A stretch of 64,000 nt of DNA from the NCBI RefSeq assembly GCF_049568105.1, contig NZ_CP145335.1, positions 1,116,001 through 1,180,000 of the forward strand, given 5' to 3'. Both the position numbers and the translations under genes were made by a program. Every line of letters starts with the position of its first letter. The stretch's first letter is position 1. Shown piece after piece: positions 1 through 8,393 of this stretch. Origin of the DNA: Salinisphaera sp049568105 (lineage in GTDB: Bacteria; Pseudomonadota; Gammaproteobacteria; Nevskiales; Salinisphaeraceae). The notes under the pieces were generated by a model, which was given only the letters and a program-made list of their open reading frames with translations, made no database searches and had not been told where the DNA came from.

Positions 1-599
1 CGCAGAAAGGCCTCGAAATCGGCGAGCTTGAAGAAATAGTGCTCGGAGTCGCGCTCGATCGGTGTGGCACCCGAGAGCACCGACACCGGGTTGCCGAGCT
101 CGGTCGGCTGATAAGTCGCGCCGCAGACCTCGCAGGCATCGCCATACTGATCGGCCGCGCCACAGTTCGGGCACTCGCCGCGGATGAAACGATCCGGCAG
201 GAACATCTGGGTTTCCGGATCGAATGCCTGGGAGATGGTACGCCGGGCGATATGGCCTTCGGCGGCCAGTTTCTCGTAGATCGCCGACGACAGCTCGCGG
301 TTCTCGTCCGAATGCGTGCTGTGATAGTTGTCGTAGACCACGTAGAAGTCGGCGAAATCGCGCTGGCGCTCGGCCGAGACCCCGGCGATCAGTTCTTCTG
401 GCGAGATACCCTGATCGCGCGCCTTGAGCATGATCGGCGTGCCGTGAGCATCGTCGCCGCAGACCGCGATGCAGTTATTGCCGCGCAGCTTCTGAAAGCG
501 GACCCAGATATCGGTCTGGATATGCTCGAGCATATGCCCCAGGTGGGTTGCACCGTTGGCATAGGGCAGGGCGGATGTCACCAGAATGTCGCGCGCCAT
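1..599 (-). CDS. metG: Methionyl-tRNA synthetase, N-terminal part (gene runs off the left edge)
   Basis: Charges tRNA-Met with methionine in the cytoplasm. The first 199 residues are visible and the C-terminal part lies beyond the window. They start MARDILVTSALPYANG and continue with HLGHM, the family's form of the class I HIGH signature. About residues 140-165 hold two CxxC pairs (CPNCG and CEVCG) of the zinc-binding connective domain, which places it in the E. coli-like zinc-containing MetG group. It is divergent from mrp with about 120 bp between the starts, the usual metG/mrp arrangement of gammaproteobacteria. The identification is secure. Confidence 0.96.
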   Translation of the reverse strand, partial: MARDILVTSALPYANGATHLGHMLEHIQTDIWVRFQKLRGNNCIAVCGDDAHGTPIMLKARDQGISPEELIAGVSAERQRDFADFYVVYDNYHSTHSDENRELSSAIYEKLAAEGHIARRTISQAFDPETQMFLPDRFIRGECPNCGAADQYGDACEVCGATYQPTELGNPVSVLSGATPIERDSEHYFFKLADFEAFL

Positions 600-720
600 G
601 ACTCGTTCGAACGTGGTCAATCGAAGCCGGCCAGTATGCCATAGCGGGCCACCCGTTTCCCGCCAGCGAGTTGCTATCATTGGCCGCTGACTATTCACCG
701 AACAACTACCCGGTGTGATC

Positions 721-1812
721 ATGAGCGATACGACTCGCCAGGCCGTCGAGGCCGAACTGGGCCGCTACCATGAGCCCTATCTAGATACCGATCTGATGAG
801 CGCGCGCGCTGTGCGCTCGCTCAACGTCGAGAGCGGGCATGTCACCCTCGAACTCGATCTGGGCTTTCCCTGTGGCCAGTACGGCCAGGAGCTGGCCGAG
901 CGTTTGCGCCAGAAGCTCGAAGCACTCGAAGGCGTGAATCAGGCTGATGTCACGGTCGGCTTTACCGTGGCCGCGCGCTCGGTTCAGCCCCAGCTCAAGC
1001 GCATTGAGGGCGTAGCCAACATTATCGCCGTGGCCTCGGCCAAGGGCGGGGTTGGTAAGTCTACGGTCGCTGCCAATCTGGCGCTGGCCCTGGCCGCCGA
1101 CGGCGCCAACGTCGGGCTGCTGGATGCCGATATCTATGGGCCCAGCCAGCCGCGGCTGATGGGCATCGATACCCGGGCCAAGGCCGCCGGCGAAAATGTC
1201 ATCCAGCCGGTGGATGCGCATGGCCTCAAGACCATGTCGATCGGCTATCTGATCGACAAGGACAGCCCGGCGATCCTGCGCGGGCCGATGGTGACCTCGG
1301 CACTCCAGCAGATGTTGTTCCAGAGTGCCTGGGGCGAGCTGGATTATCTGATCATCGATCTGCCGCCGGGTACCGGTGATATTCAGCTCACGCTCTCGCA
1401 GAAGATCCCGGTCTCGGGCGCGGTCGTGGTCACTACGCCGCAGGATCTATCGTTGATCGATGCCCGCAAGGGGGTAGAGATGTTCAACAAGGTCAACGTG
1501 CCGGTGCTGGGTATCGTCGAAAACATGAGTACCCACATCTGCTCGAAGTGCGGCCACGAAGAGCACATCTTCGGCGAACACGGCGGCCAGAACCTGGCTG
1601 ACGAATACGATGTCAGCCTGCTGGGCGAACTGCCGCTGGATATCTCGATCCGCGAATATGCCGATTCCGGCAAGCCGACTGTGGTGTCTGCCCCCGATTC
1701 GCAGATCGCGTCGGCCTATTTCGATATCAGCCGCAACACAACCGCCCGGCTAGCGCGGCAGAAAAAGGACTACGCCAGCAAGTTCCCGAACATCAAGGTC
1801 GAATCCACCTGA
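721..1812 (+). CDS. apbC: Iron-sulfur cluster carrier ATPase Mrp/ApbC
   Basis: A P-loop ATPase that carries and delivers [4Fe-4S] clusters to apoproteins in the cytoplasm. The 363-residue protein has an N-terminal DUF59/MIP18-like domain (about 1-90), then the deviant Walker A motif AKGGVGKST near residue 110 and the MinD-like fold (DADIYGPSQPR, LIIDLPPGTGD). The CSKCG motif about residues 275-278 is the CxxC pair that binds the bridging cluster. ATG 721 is preferred to the in-frame GTG at 715. It is divergent from metG. In Pseudomonas the next gene would be dcd, which here lies 37 kb downstream. Confidence 0.95.
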   Translation: MSDTTRQAVEAELGRYHEPYLDTDLMSARAVRSLNVESGHVTLELDLGFPCGQYGQELAERLRQKLEALEGVNQADVTVGFTVAARSVQPQLKRIEGVANIIAVASAKGGVGKSTVAANLALALAADGANVGLLDADIYGPSQPRLMGIDTRAKAAGENVIQPVDAHGLKTMSIGYLIDKDSPAILRGPMVTSALQQMLFQSAWGELDYLIIDLPPGTGDIQLTLSQKIPVSGAVVVTTPQDLSLIDARKGVEMFNKVNVPVLGIVENMSTHICSKCGHEEHIFGEHGGQNLADEYDVSLLGELPLDISIREYADSGKPTVVSAPDSQIASAYFDISRNTTARLARQKKDYASKFPNIKVEST

Positions 1813-2088
1813 TCGTAGGCTCGATCGGCGGCGGCATGTCGTCGCCGTCGCTCGAACCCGCTTGCCAAGCCAAGGGCCTGGGCCTTGGCCAGACTATGGC
1901 CGAGTGGTTTTGCCAACGGCGATCTGGTCTTTGTTGGGCAGGGGCGGGTTCTTTATCCAGCCGAGGGCGGTCGCCGTGCCATACGAGCGCTAAGTCGGTG
2001 CTCCTTGCGAGCTGGCAAGGCGCGAGCCGCTGTATCGTAGTGTGCTTCCCGGTCAAGGCTCGTCATGCGGGCCGATGCGATTTGGGCA

Positions 2089-2143
2089 GCAATCCAGCGT
2101 TGCCGTTCACAGACGAAGCGCCACTACGCCGCACTCGCGGCGC
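2089..2143 (+). repeat. Dispersed intergenic repeat, unit 1 (copy A)
   Basis: This 55-bp stretch begins GCAATCCAGCGTTGCCG and ends CTCGCGGCGC. Its reverse complement matches 48548-48602 with only a few differences. Weaker similarity continues on the 3' side through the CTCTAGGGCGC motif at about 2198. Both copies lie between genes, so this is a dispersed intergenic element, not a coding duplication. Confidence 0.75.
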
Positions 2144-2208
2144 CTCGGCTTGCAGCTTGACAGCCCTTGGCGCGGACTCGCGCGAACCCTCAATATGCTC
2201 TAGGGCGC

Positions 2209-2367
2209 GATGGGCGGGCTTCACCCACAGGGCCGCAGCCCTGTCGCAGCCATCCGGCGTTATCGTCGCTCACGTGCCGGGCCACGCAACGCTCAAGAAG
2301 CCTTGGCTCACCCACCACAAGACCGCGGCTACGGCGGCGTGCCTCGTGACGACGCGCCCTAGGGCGG
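2209..2367 (+). repeat. Dispersed intergenic repeat, unit 2 (copy A)
   Basis: This stretch aligns over its whole length to 3550-3716 in the same orientation. The best shared block is CATCCGGCGTTATCG followed by CGCTCAC and GGGCCACGC, at 2251-2285 here. Both copies end in a GACGAC...GCCCTAGGG motif. No coding role is apparent. Confidence 0.75.
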
Positions 2368-2473
2368 TTCGCATTGTTGTCACGGCCGGAGCGGATTGCC
2401 CAGCAGTAGGCATTTGATCGCTGGGCGCCGGCCTATGCTTACCGGAGTTTCGCGACTTCCGGGAGGCTGGGAT

Positions 2474-3436
2474 ATGACAGCAAACCCAGATCGTGGTTCG
2501 CGTCCCCGGGGCAGGCGCTCCAGCGCTCAGGCCATGCGGCTGAGGTTTGGCATGGCACGGCTGCCTGGGCAAGCCGGGCATCAGTTTCGACAACCGCTGA
2601 TCACTTTTCGGCGGCGGTCGGTTGGCCGAGGGTTCGCGGCCATCGTCGTTGCCACTGTGGTCATGCTCGCCGGGCCTGCAGCGCTGGCCCAGCCGGCGTC
2701 GAACAATGCTCAGGAACTGGCCAAGGCACTGTCGAATCCGGTGGCCAGTCTCATTTCCGTGCCGATACAACAGAATTTCGATTTCGGCTTTGCCTCCGAT
2801 AATGATGGCTGGCGCTCGACGACCAATATTCAGCCGGTGGTGCCGATTTCGATCAGCGAAGACTGGAACCTGATCTCGCGCACGATCTTGCCGGTGATCT
2901 ATCAGGACGGGGTGACCCGGCGGCATCGCGATCAATTCGGCCTAGGCGATACCGTGCAAAGCGCCTTCTTCTCGCCCAAGCAAGTCGGGCCGTCGGGCAT
3001 CATATGGGGCGTCGGACCGGCGTTTTTATTGCCGACCGCGACCAAGCATGTGCTGGGTTCGGAAAAATGGGGCATCGGGCCGACCGCCGTTGCCTTGAAA
3101 CAATCCGGGCCGCTGACCATGGGGGCGTTGGCCAACCATATCTGGTCGTTCGCCGGAGACAATGACCGCCGCGATGTGTCCTCGACGTTCATGCAGCCTT
3201 TCATCGCCTATACCAATAAGAACGCCACGACGTTTACCGTCAATTCCGAAACGACCTACGACTGGAAGGCCAAGGACTGGCTGGTGCCCTTCAATTTCCA
3301 GGTCAATCAGCTGCTCAAGGTCGGCCAGCAGCCGATCCAGATCGGCGGCGGCGTGCGCTACTACGCCGACAGCCCGCGCCATGGCCCCGACTGGGGGCTT
3401 CGCTTCAATCTTATCTTCTTGTTCCCGAAGAGCTAG
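2474..3436 (+). CDS. Outer-membrane beta-barrel 'transporter' family protein
   Basis: A probable secreted outer-membrane barrel of unknown substrate. The mature part begins near QPASNNAQELAKALSNP. It resembles the family annotated 'transporter' or neutral zinc/phenol-pathway MetA-like barrels, with alternating aromatic strands and a terminal ...FNLIFLFPKS ending in hydrophobic residues. A hydrophobic stretch (FAAIVVATVVMLAGPAALAQ) about 60 residues in is the likely signal peptide. ATG 2474 follows a GGGAGG ribosome site. The leader would then be unusually long, so an internal ATG near 2534 or 2552 is possible. It is flanked on both sides by repeat-rich DNA and is not in an operon. Confidence 0.7.
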   Translation: MTANPDRGSRPRGRRSSAQAMRLRFGMARLPGQAGHQFRQPLITFRRRSVGRGFAAIVVATVVMLAGPAALAQPASNNAQELAKALSNPVASLISVPIQQNFDFGFASDNDGWRSTTNIQPVVPISISEDWNLISRTILPVIYQDGVTRRHRDQFGLGDTVQSAFFSPKQVGPSGIIWGVGPAFLLPTATKHVLGSEKWGIGPTAVALKQSGPLTMGALANHIWSFAGDNDRRDVSSTFMQPFIAYTNKNATTFTVNSETTYDWKAKDWLVPFNFQVNQLLKVGQQPIQIGGGVRYYADSPRHGPDWGLRFNLIFLFPKS

Positions 3437-3549
3437 GGCGGGCCATCATTAAGAGATGCCGCCGTACGACGTTCGCCCCTGGTGTCAGGCAAGACATAGG
3501 CCTCTGAGCGTAGCGGGCCCACGCCCAAGGCCGGCAATGCCGCATGGTG

Positions 3550-3716
3550 CGGTGGGCGGGCATCGCCCGGAGGGGCCGCCCCGTGCCTCTAAGGCGGCCA
3601 TCCGGCGTTATCGTTCGCTCACATGGCTGGGCCACGCCACGCTCAGGATGCCTTGTCTTGCCACCTAGGGGCGCGGGTGTAGCGGTGGATCTCATGACGA
3701 CATGCCCTAGGGGTGT
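3550..3716 (+). repeat. Dispersed intergenic repeat, unit 2 (copy C)
   Basis: Direct copy of 2209-2367. The core CATCCGGCGTTATCG is at 3599-3613, followed by TCGCTCACATGGCTGGGCCACGC. It ends CATGCCCTAGGGGTG, and a related end CATGCCCTAGCGGTG occurs at about 48714. The two + strand copies flank the outer-membrane protein gene as direct repeats. Confidence 0.75.
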
Positions 3717-3845
3717 TGCTGTGTCGTAGCTTGCCGTGCCCCAGATTCGGAACGCTGCAGGGTGCGATAGGCGCTCCAACCCGGCTGGCCAAGCGCTCGT
3801 AAATGAACGACACGGCGGCAATCCGGCGTTGTAGCGCCCTCATGT

Positions 3846-3896
3846 AGCGCGGTTATGCCACTGCTGCTACGCCTCGCGTTGTGGCATAACCGCGCT
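3846..3896. repeat. Perfect 16-bp inverted repeat
   Basis: AGCGCGGTTATGCCAC (3846-3861) and its exact reverse complement (3881-3896) are separated by a 19-nt loop. No T-run follows, so it is not a classic intrinsic terminator. It may be a repeat-family hairpin or the end of a small mobile element. Confidence 0.8.
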
Positions 3897-4228
3897 TGGC
3901 GCGGGCTCGCACAACGCAGCCATAGGCCCCAGTGGCCGATCACTCGGCCGTAGTGCCAGCATTGGCCGCCGGTATCGCGATGTCGTGCCCAGCCGGCAAC
4001 GCTTTCGTGTCGTAAGTGTCGGCCATCCGGCTGGCCGACGCTTGGGCCTAGCGTGGAGCACCGCACAGGCGTATCGCCCATCCGCGTATTGGTGCGCGTA
4101 TCGGCTCGGGCGAGGAGAAGGGTGAAATAATCCCGCAACAATGTCGCAAACGTTCAAGTCGGCCGATTGCCACGATCGATTTAATCCAGTCATAAGGCTT
4201 AGCCAAGCCGAGACAGGAAGACGTGGCG

Positions 4229-5449
4229 ATGCAGGACTACAGCACAGCACCGGTAGTGGCCGACGCCGAACTCGAAGCGGCCCTGGACAATATGCGCACG
4301 CAGCGCGAGATGCGTATCGATCTGGTCGGCCCGCCGCCGTCGCGCCCCGCGCCGCTGCGGGCGCGATCGAGCCTGATCGTGCAGCCGAATGCGGTCGAGG
4401 CGGTCGAGGCGCTGGCGCTCGAGCGTGCCCGTCGGCTGTTCAGCGCCGACTACGCCAGTATGCGGCCAGCATCGACGAGCGCAGCGCTTGCCTTGATTGC
4501 CGATCGGCTGCTCAAGCGCGGCGACGGCCTGCTCACGGTCGGTATGGAGCAGGTGTTTCTGCCGCCGGGCAGCGAGCGCTATCGGCTGACGAGCTGCGAT
4601 CCGGATATCGATTCCGGCCGGCTCGACTACGACCGGCTCGAATCGCTGGCGCTGTATTTCCAGCCCCGGCTGATCGCGGTCGGCATTCCGCCGCATGCCC
4701 GCGGCTACGATTGGTCCACGCTGCGCCGGATCGCCGATGCTGCCGGTGCCCGGCTGGTGGTCGATATGAGCACGGTGGCTGGCGGCGTCGCAGCCCATCT
4801 CCATGCCAATCCTGTGGCCTCGGCGCATGCCGTGGTCACCGCCGCCGAGAGTCTGCCAGGTGGGCTGCGCGGCGGGCTGTTGCTGGTTGGCCATGACGCC
4901 GAACTGGCCGACCGGCTCGACCGGGCCGTGGCCGACGACATGCCCGAGGCGCCGCTGCCGGACGAAGCCCGGGCCCTGGCCTTGGCCTTGGGCCGCTGTA
5001 TGCAGCTCGACCATGTTCGGGCCCGGCGCGCCTCCATCGCTCATGCCCAGGCTATGGTGCGCCTGCTTCGTGGCCGGGCTTTCGATGTTATTTCCGGCGG
5101 CACCGACGATCAGCGTTTTCTGATCGATCTGCGCCGCCAGTCGCTGACCGGCCGGCGCGCGGTGAATGCGCTGGATGCGGTGCACGTAGGCGTACGCGCC
5201 GAAGCGCTGCCGGGGGCACCGGGCTGGCCGTTCGCCAGCGTGGGCCTGGTGGTCGATGCCACCGCACTCGGCGACCGTGGTTTCGACAATGCTGCGGCCC
5301 GCCAGCTGGCCGGTGTGATCGCCGATGTGCTCGAGGCCGTCGACGATGCCGAGGTCGCAATCCGCGCCCGGCGCCAGGTGCGTGCGCTTTGCGAGCGCTT
5401 TGCTACGACCGAGCAATTCTACGATCCCGAGGTGGGTCATGGCAGTTAG
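4229..5449 (+). CDS. Serine hydroxymethyltransferase-like protein lacking the catalytic residues
   Basis: A 406-residue relative of GlyA that is almost certainly not an SHMT. Fold landmarks align: ERARRLFSADYA, VDMSTVAG, LRGGLLLVG, SGGTDDQRFLIDL and a C-terminal RGFDNAAARQLAGVIADVL. The PLP-lysine segment HKTLAGPRGG has become ESLPGGLRGG, so Lys229 (E. coli numbering) is Ser208 and His228 is Glu. His203 is Thr182. The ENYTS and GYPGKRYYGG substrate segments are missing, and the carboxylate-binding Arg363 is Val. The frame is intact with normal codon use. It overlaps sdaA by 11 bp and occupies the place where glyA sits in Pseudomonas sox operons. ATG 4229 fits AGGAAG better than GTG 4223. A regulatory or non-PLP role is inference. 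Confidence 0.8.
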   Translation: MQDYSTAPVVADAELEAALDNMRTQREMRIDLVGPPPSRPAPLRARSSLIVQPNAVEAVEALALERARRLFSADYASMRPASTSAALALIADRLLKRGDGLLTVGMEQVFLPPGSERYRLTSCDPDIDSGRLDYDRLESLALYFQPRLIAVGIPPHARGYDWSTLRRIADAAGARLVVDMSTVAGGVAAHLHANPVASAHAVVTAAESLPGGLRGGLLLVGHDAELADRLDRAVADDMPEAPLPDEARALALALGRCMQLDHVRARRASIAHAQAMVRLLRGRAFDVISGGTDDQRFLIDLRRQSLTGRRAVNALDAVHVGVRAEALPGAPGWPFASVGLVVDATALGDRGFDNAAARQLAGVIADVLEAVDDAEVAIRARRQVRALCERFATTEQFYDPEVGHGS

Positions 5450-6809
5450 TGTTTTTGAGCTGTTCAAGATCGGCATCGGCCCATCGAGTTCTCATACCGT
5501 GGGCCCGATGCGGGCCGCCGCGCAGTTCGTCGGCGAGCTCGACGCGGCCGGTGATCTGGAGGCTGTGGTCACGGTCGAGGCCGCGCTCTACGGCTCGCTA
5601 GCGGCCACCGGGCGCGGCCACGGTTCGGACCATGCGGTAATGCTCGGCCTGGAAGGCGAACAGCCCGAGAGCGTAGACGCCGAGGGCATGGGCATCCGTA
5701 TCGAAACCATGCGCGAGACCGGGCAGCTGAGCCTGAACGGGCGGCGGCCGATCGCTTTCGATATCCGCCGCCATCTGCAGATGAAAAAACGCGAGCGCCT
5801 ACCGGTGCATACCAACGGCATGCGGTTTTCAGCCTTCGACGCCGAGGGCCAGAAGATCGCCGAGCGAACCTTCTACTCGGTTGGCGGCGGTTTCGTGATC
5901 GAGCCGGATGCCCACGGCGAGGCCAAGCTGGTGGCCGACGAGACCCCCCAGCGATTTCCGTTTACCTCCGGGGCCGATCTGCTGGTGCACTGCCAGCGCG
6001 AAGGCCTGCCGATCAGCGAGATCATGCGCGCCAACGAAACCGCCTGGCGCGACGAAGCCGAGATCCGGGCCGGCCTACTCAAGATCTGGGCTGCCATGGC
6101 GGACTGTATCGACCGCGGTCGCTCCCGCGAGGGCGTGCTGCCCGGGGGCATCAAGGTACGCCGCCGGGCGGCCCAACTGGCCCGTGACCTGGAAGCCGCC
6201 GAGGAGGCCGGCGATCCGTTGGTCGCCATGGACTGGGTCGGGCTGTATGCGCTGGCGGTCAATGAAGAAAACGCCTCCGGCGCCCGGGTGGTGACCTCGC
6301 CGACCAACGGTGCGGCCGGGATCCTGCCGGCGGTGCTCAACTACTACGTGCATTTCTGCGGCGGCAACGACGACGCGGTGGTGCGGTTTCTGCTGACCGC
6401 GGGGGCGATCGGCGTGCTCTACAAGGAAAACGCCTCGATCTCAGGTGCCGAAGTCGGCTGCCAGGGCGAGGTCGGCGTGGCCTGTTCGATGGCCGCTGGC
6501 GCTCTGGCCGAAGTGCTCGGCGGCACGCCGGCCCAGGTCGAAAACGCTGCCGAGATCGGTATGGAACACAACCTGGGGCTGACCTGCGACCCGATCGCCG
6601 GGCTGGTGCAGGTGCCCTGTATCGAGCGCAATGCCATGGGTGCGGTCAAGGCGATCCAGGCTGCCCGCATGGCGCTGCGTGGCGACGGCGAACACACCGT
6701 CTCGCTGGACAAGGTGATCAAGACCATGCGCGCCACCGGCGCCGACATGAAGACCAAGTACAAGGAAACCTCGCGCGGCGGCCTGGCCGTCAACGTCATC
6801 GAGTGCTGA
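5439..6809 (+). CDS. sdaA: L-serine ammonia-lyase, iron-sulfur type
   Basis: Deaminates L-serine to pyruvate and ammonia with a catalytic [4Fe-4S] cluster. The 456-residue single-chain enzyme shows the N-terminal signature FKIGIGPSSSHTVGPMRAA and the cluster cysteines in GCQGEVGVACSMAAG and TCDPIAGLVQVPCIERNAMG. It ends in Cys (VIEC); in the Legionella enzyme such a C-terminal cysteine enters the active site. The start overlaps the SHMT-like stop (ATG 5439), and soxB follows after 24 bp. In this operon it would feed serine carbon from betaine breakdown into pyruvate. Confidence 0.95.
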   Translation: MAVSVFELFKIGIGPSSSHTVGPMRAAAQFVGELDAAGDLEAVVTVEAALYGSLAATGRGHGSDHAVMLGLEGEQPESVDAEGMGIRIETMRETGQLSLNGRRPIAFDIRRHLQMKKRERLPVHTNGMRFSAFDAEGQKIAERTFYSVGGGFVIEPDAHGEAKLVADETPQRFPFTSGADLLVHCQREGLPISEIMRANETAWRDEAEIRAGLLKIWAAMADCIDRGRSREGVLPGGIKVRRRAAQLARDLEAAEEAGDPLVAMDWVGLYALAVNEENASGARVVTSPTNGAAGILPAVLNYYVHFCGGNDDAVVRFLLTAGAIGVLYKENASISGAEVGCQGEVGVACSMAAGALAEVLGGTPAQVENAAEIGMEHNLGLTCDPIAGLVQVPCIERNAMGAVKAIQAARMALRGDGEHTVSLDKVIKTMRATGADMKTKYKETSRGGLAVNVIEC

Positions 6810-6833
6810 GCTGGAAAGCCCCGGAGCCCGGAC

Positions 6834-8087
6834 ATGAAGAACCGCTATTCAATTTTTACGCTGGCCCGCAATGCCTTGTCCCATCACGAAAAATGGGATA
6901 AGGCCTGGCGCAGCCCCGAGCCCAAGGCCGAATACGATGTGATCATCATCGGCGCCGGCGGCCACGGTCTGGCCACAGCCTATTATCTGGCCAAGGAACA
7001 CGGCATTACCAACGTCGCGGTGGTCGAGAAAGGTTGGCTCGGCGGCGGCAACACGGCCCGCAACACCACCATCGTGCGTTCGAACTATCTCTACGACGAA
7101 TCGGCGCATCTGTTCGAGAAGTCGCTCAAGCTTTGGGAAGGGCTGTCCCAGGAGCTCAACTACAACGTCATGTTCTCCCAGCGCGGGGTCTATAACCTGG
7201 CCCATACGCTGCAGGAGGAGCGCGATACCAAGCGGCGTATTAATGCCAATCGCCTCAACGGCATCGATAGCGAATGGGTCGACGCCCGCCAGATCAAGGC
7301 CGAAGTGCCGTATATCGATACTTCGCCGGATGCCCGCTATCCGATCCTTGGTGCCTCGCTACAGCGTCGGGCCGGTACTGCCCGCCACGACGGCGTGGCT
7401 TGGGGCTATGCCCGGGGCGCCGATGCGGCCGGCGTGGACATCATCGAAAACTGCGAGGTCACCAACATCCTGCGCGACGGGGGCAAGGTGACCGGGGTGG
7501 AGACCACCCGCGGCACGATCAAGGCCGACAAGGTCGGCATCGTGGTCGCCGGCAACTCGGGCGTACTCGCCGAGATGGGCGGTTTCCGGCTGCCGGTGGA
7601 ATCGCATCCGCTACAGGCGCTGGTCTCCGAGCCGGTCAAGCCGATTCTGGATACGGTGATCATGTCCAATGCCGTGCATGGCTATATCAGCCAGTCCGAC
7701 AAGGGCGAGCTGGTGATCGGCGCCGGCATCGATGCCTACAACGGCTACGGCCAGCGCGGCAGTTTCAACATCATTGAAGAGACGATCGCGGCCATCAAGG
7801 AGATGTTCCCGATCTTCTCGCGCATGCGCATGCTGCGCCACTGGGGCGGGATCGTGGATACCACCCCGGATGCCACCCCGATCATCGGCAAGACCCCGGT
7901 CGACAATCTGTTCATCAACTGCGGCTGGGGCACTGGCGGCTTCAAGGCCACGCCGGGCTCGGGCTGGGTATTTGCCCACACCCTGGCCACTGGCGAGCCG
8001 CATCCGATCAACGCCCCGTTTTCGTTGGACCGCTACACCACCGGATATCTGGTGGATGAACACGGCGCAGCCGGCGTCGCCCACTAA
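6834..8087 (+). CDS. soxB: Sarcosine oxidase, beta subunit
   Basis: FAD/FMN-binding catalytic subunit of heterotetrameric sarcosine oxidase, which oxidises sarcosine to glycine and passes the methyl carbon to tetrahydrofolate. At 417 residues it has the usual family length. The dinucleotide motif IIIGAGGHGLATAYYLA lies near residue 38. The ARHDGVAWGY segment contains the His that carries covalent FMN in characterised enzymes. The C-terminal GWGTGGFKATPGSGW block is typical. soxD, soxA and soxG follow in the canonical order. Confidence 0.96.
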   Translation: MKNRYSIFTLARNALSHHEKWDKAWRSPEPKAEYDVIIIGAGGHGLATAYYLAKEHGITNVAVVEKGWLGGGNTARNTTIVRSNYLYDESAHLFEKSLKLWEGLSQELNYNVMFSQRGVYNLAHTLQEERDTKRRINANRLNGIDSEWVDARQIKAEVPYIDTSPDARYPILGASLQRRAGTARHDGVAWGYARGADAAGVDIIENCEVTNILRDGGKVTGVETTRGTIKADKVGIVVAGNSGVLAEMGGFRLPVESHPLQALVSEPVKPILDTVIMSNAVHGYISQSDKGELVIGAGIDAYNGYGQRGSFNIIEETIAAIKEMFPIFSRMRMLRHWGGIVDTTPDATPIIGKTPVDNLFINCGWGTGGFKATPGSGWVFAHTLATGEPHPINAPFSLDRYTTGYLVDEHGAAGVAH

Positions 8088-8111
8088 CCCTCGCGGCAAG
8101 GAGACCATCCC

Positions 8112-8393
8112 ATGTTTCAGATCGATTGCCCCTGGTGCGGCCCGAGAGACCAGCAGGAGTTCGCCTATGCCGGCGAGGGCGGCATCAAGCGCCCGCAAGA
8201 CCCCTCGGCGCTGACCGATGCCGAATGGGCCGACTACCTGTTCATGCGCGCCAATCCGCGCGGCCGCCACCACGAGCAATGGCGCCACGTGCACGGCTGC
8301 GGCCAGTTCTTCGACGTGGTCCGCCATACCGTGACCTATCGCATCGAATCCGTGGACCTGCCCGGTCGACCCGCTCTCGGAGACGCCTCATGA
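8112..8393 (+). CDS. soxD: Sarcosine oxidase, delta subunit
   Basis: Small zinc-binding subunit of heterotetrameric sarcosine oxidase. The 93-residue protein starts MFQIDCPWCGPRDQ. The CPWC pair and a later HVHGC supply the usual three Cys and one His zinc ligands. It lies 24 bp after soxB, and its stop overlaps the soxA start as ATGA (8390-8393), indicating translational coupling. Confidence 0.95.
   Translation: MFQIDCPWCGPRDQQEFAYAGEGGIKRPQDPSALTDAEWADYLFMRANPRGRHHEQWRHVHGCGQFFDVVRHTVTYRIESVDLPGRPALGDAS

Larger units (their letters stand above)
1813..2473. other. Intergenic region with dispersed repeats
   Basis: No convincing gene is visible between mrp and the outer-membrane protein gene. 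The region is built largely of degenerate repeat units shared with 3437-3730 and, inverted, with 48480-48770. Short open frames here have no recognisable domain and follow the repeats. Confidence 0.6.
3437..4228. other. Intergenic region: repeats, a long hairpin and the leader of the one-carbon operon
   Basis: No gene is supported in this 790-bp stretch. Its left half holds repeat unit 2 (copy C). The middle holds a perfect 16-bp inverted repeat. The right end (about 4100-4228) is less repetitive and must contain the promoter of the following operon. The ribosome site AGGAAG at 4215-4220 serves the ATG at 4229. Confidence 0.6.

Noticed and set aside
3707..4141. Minus-strand frame of 144 codons in the repeat-rich gap
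   Set aside because: Crosses the perfect inverted repeat and repeat units, composition lacks protein-like pattern, and no homology is apparent.
4100..4228. Glycine riboswitch before the one-carbon operon
   Set aside because: The leader was read for tandem aptamer-like helices typical of glycine riboswitches; none were recognised and the ribosome site is ordinary.
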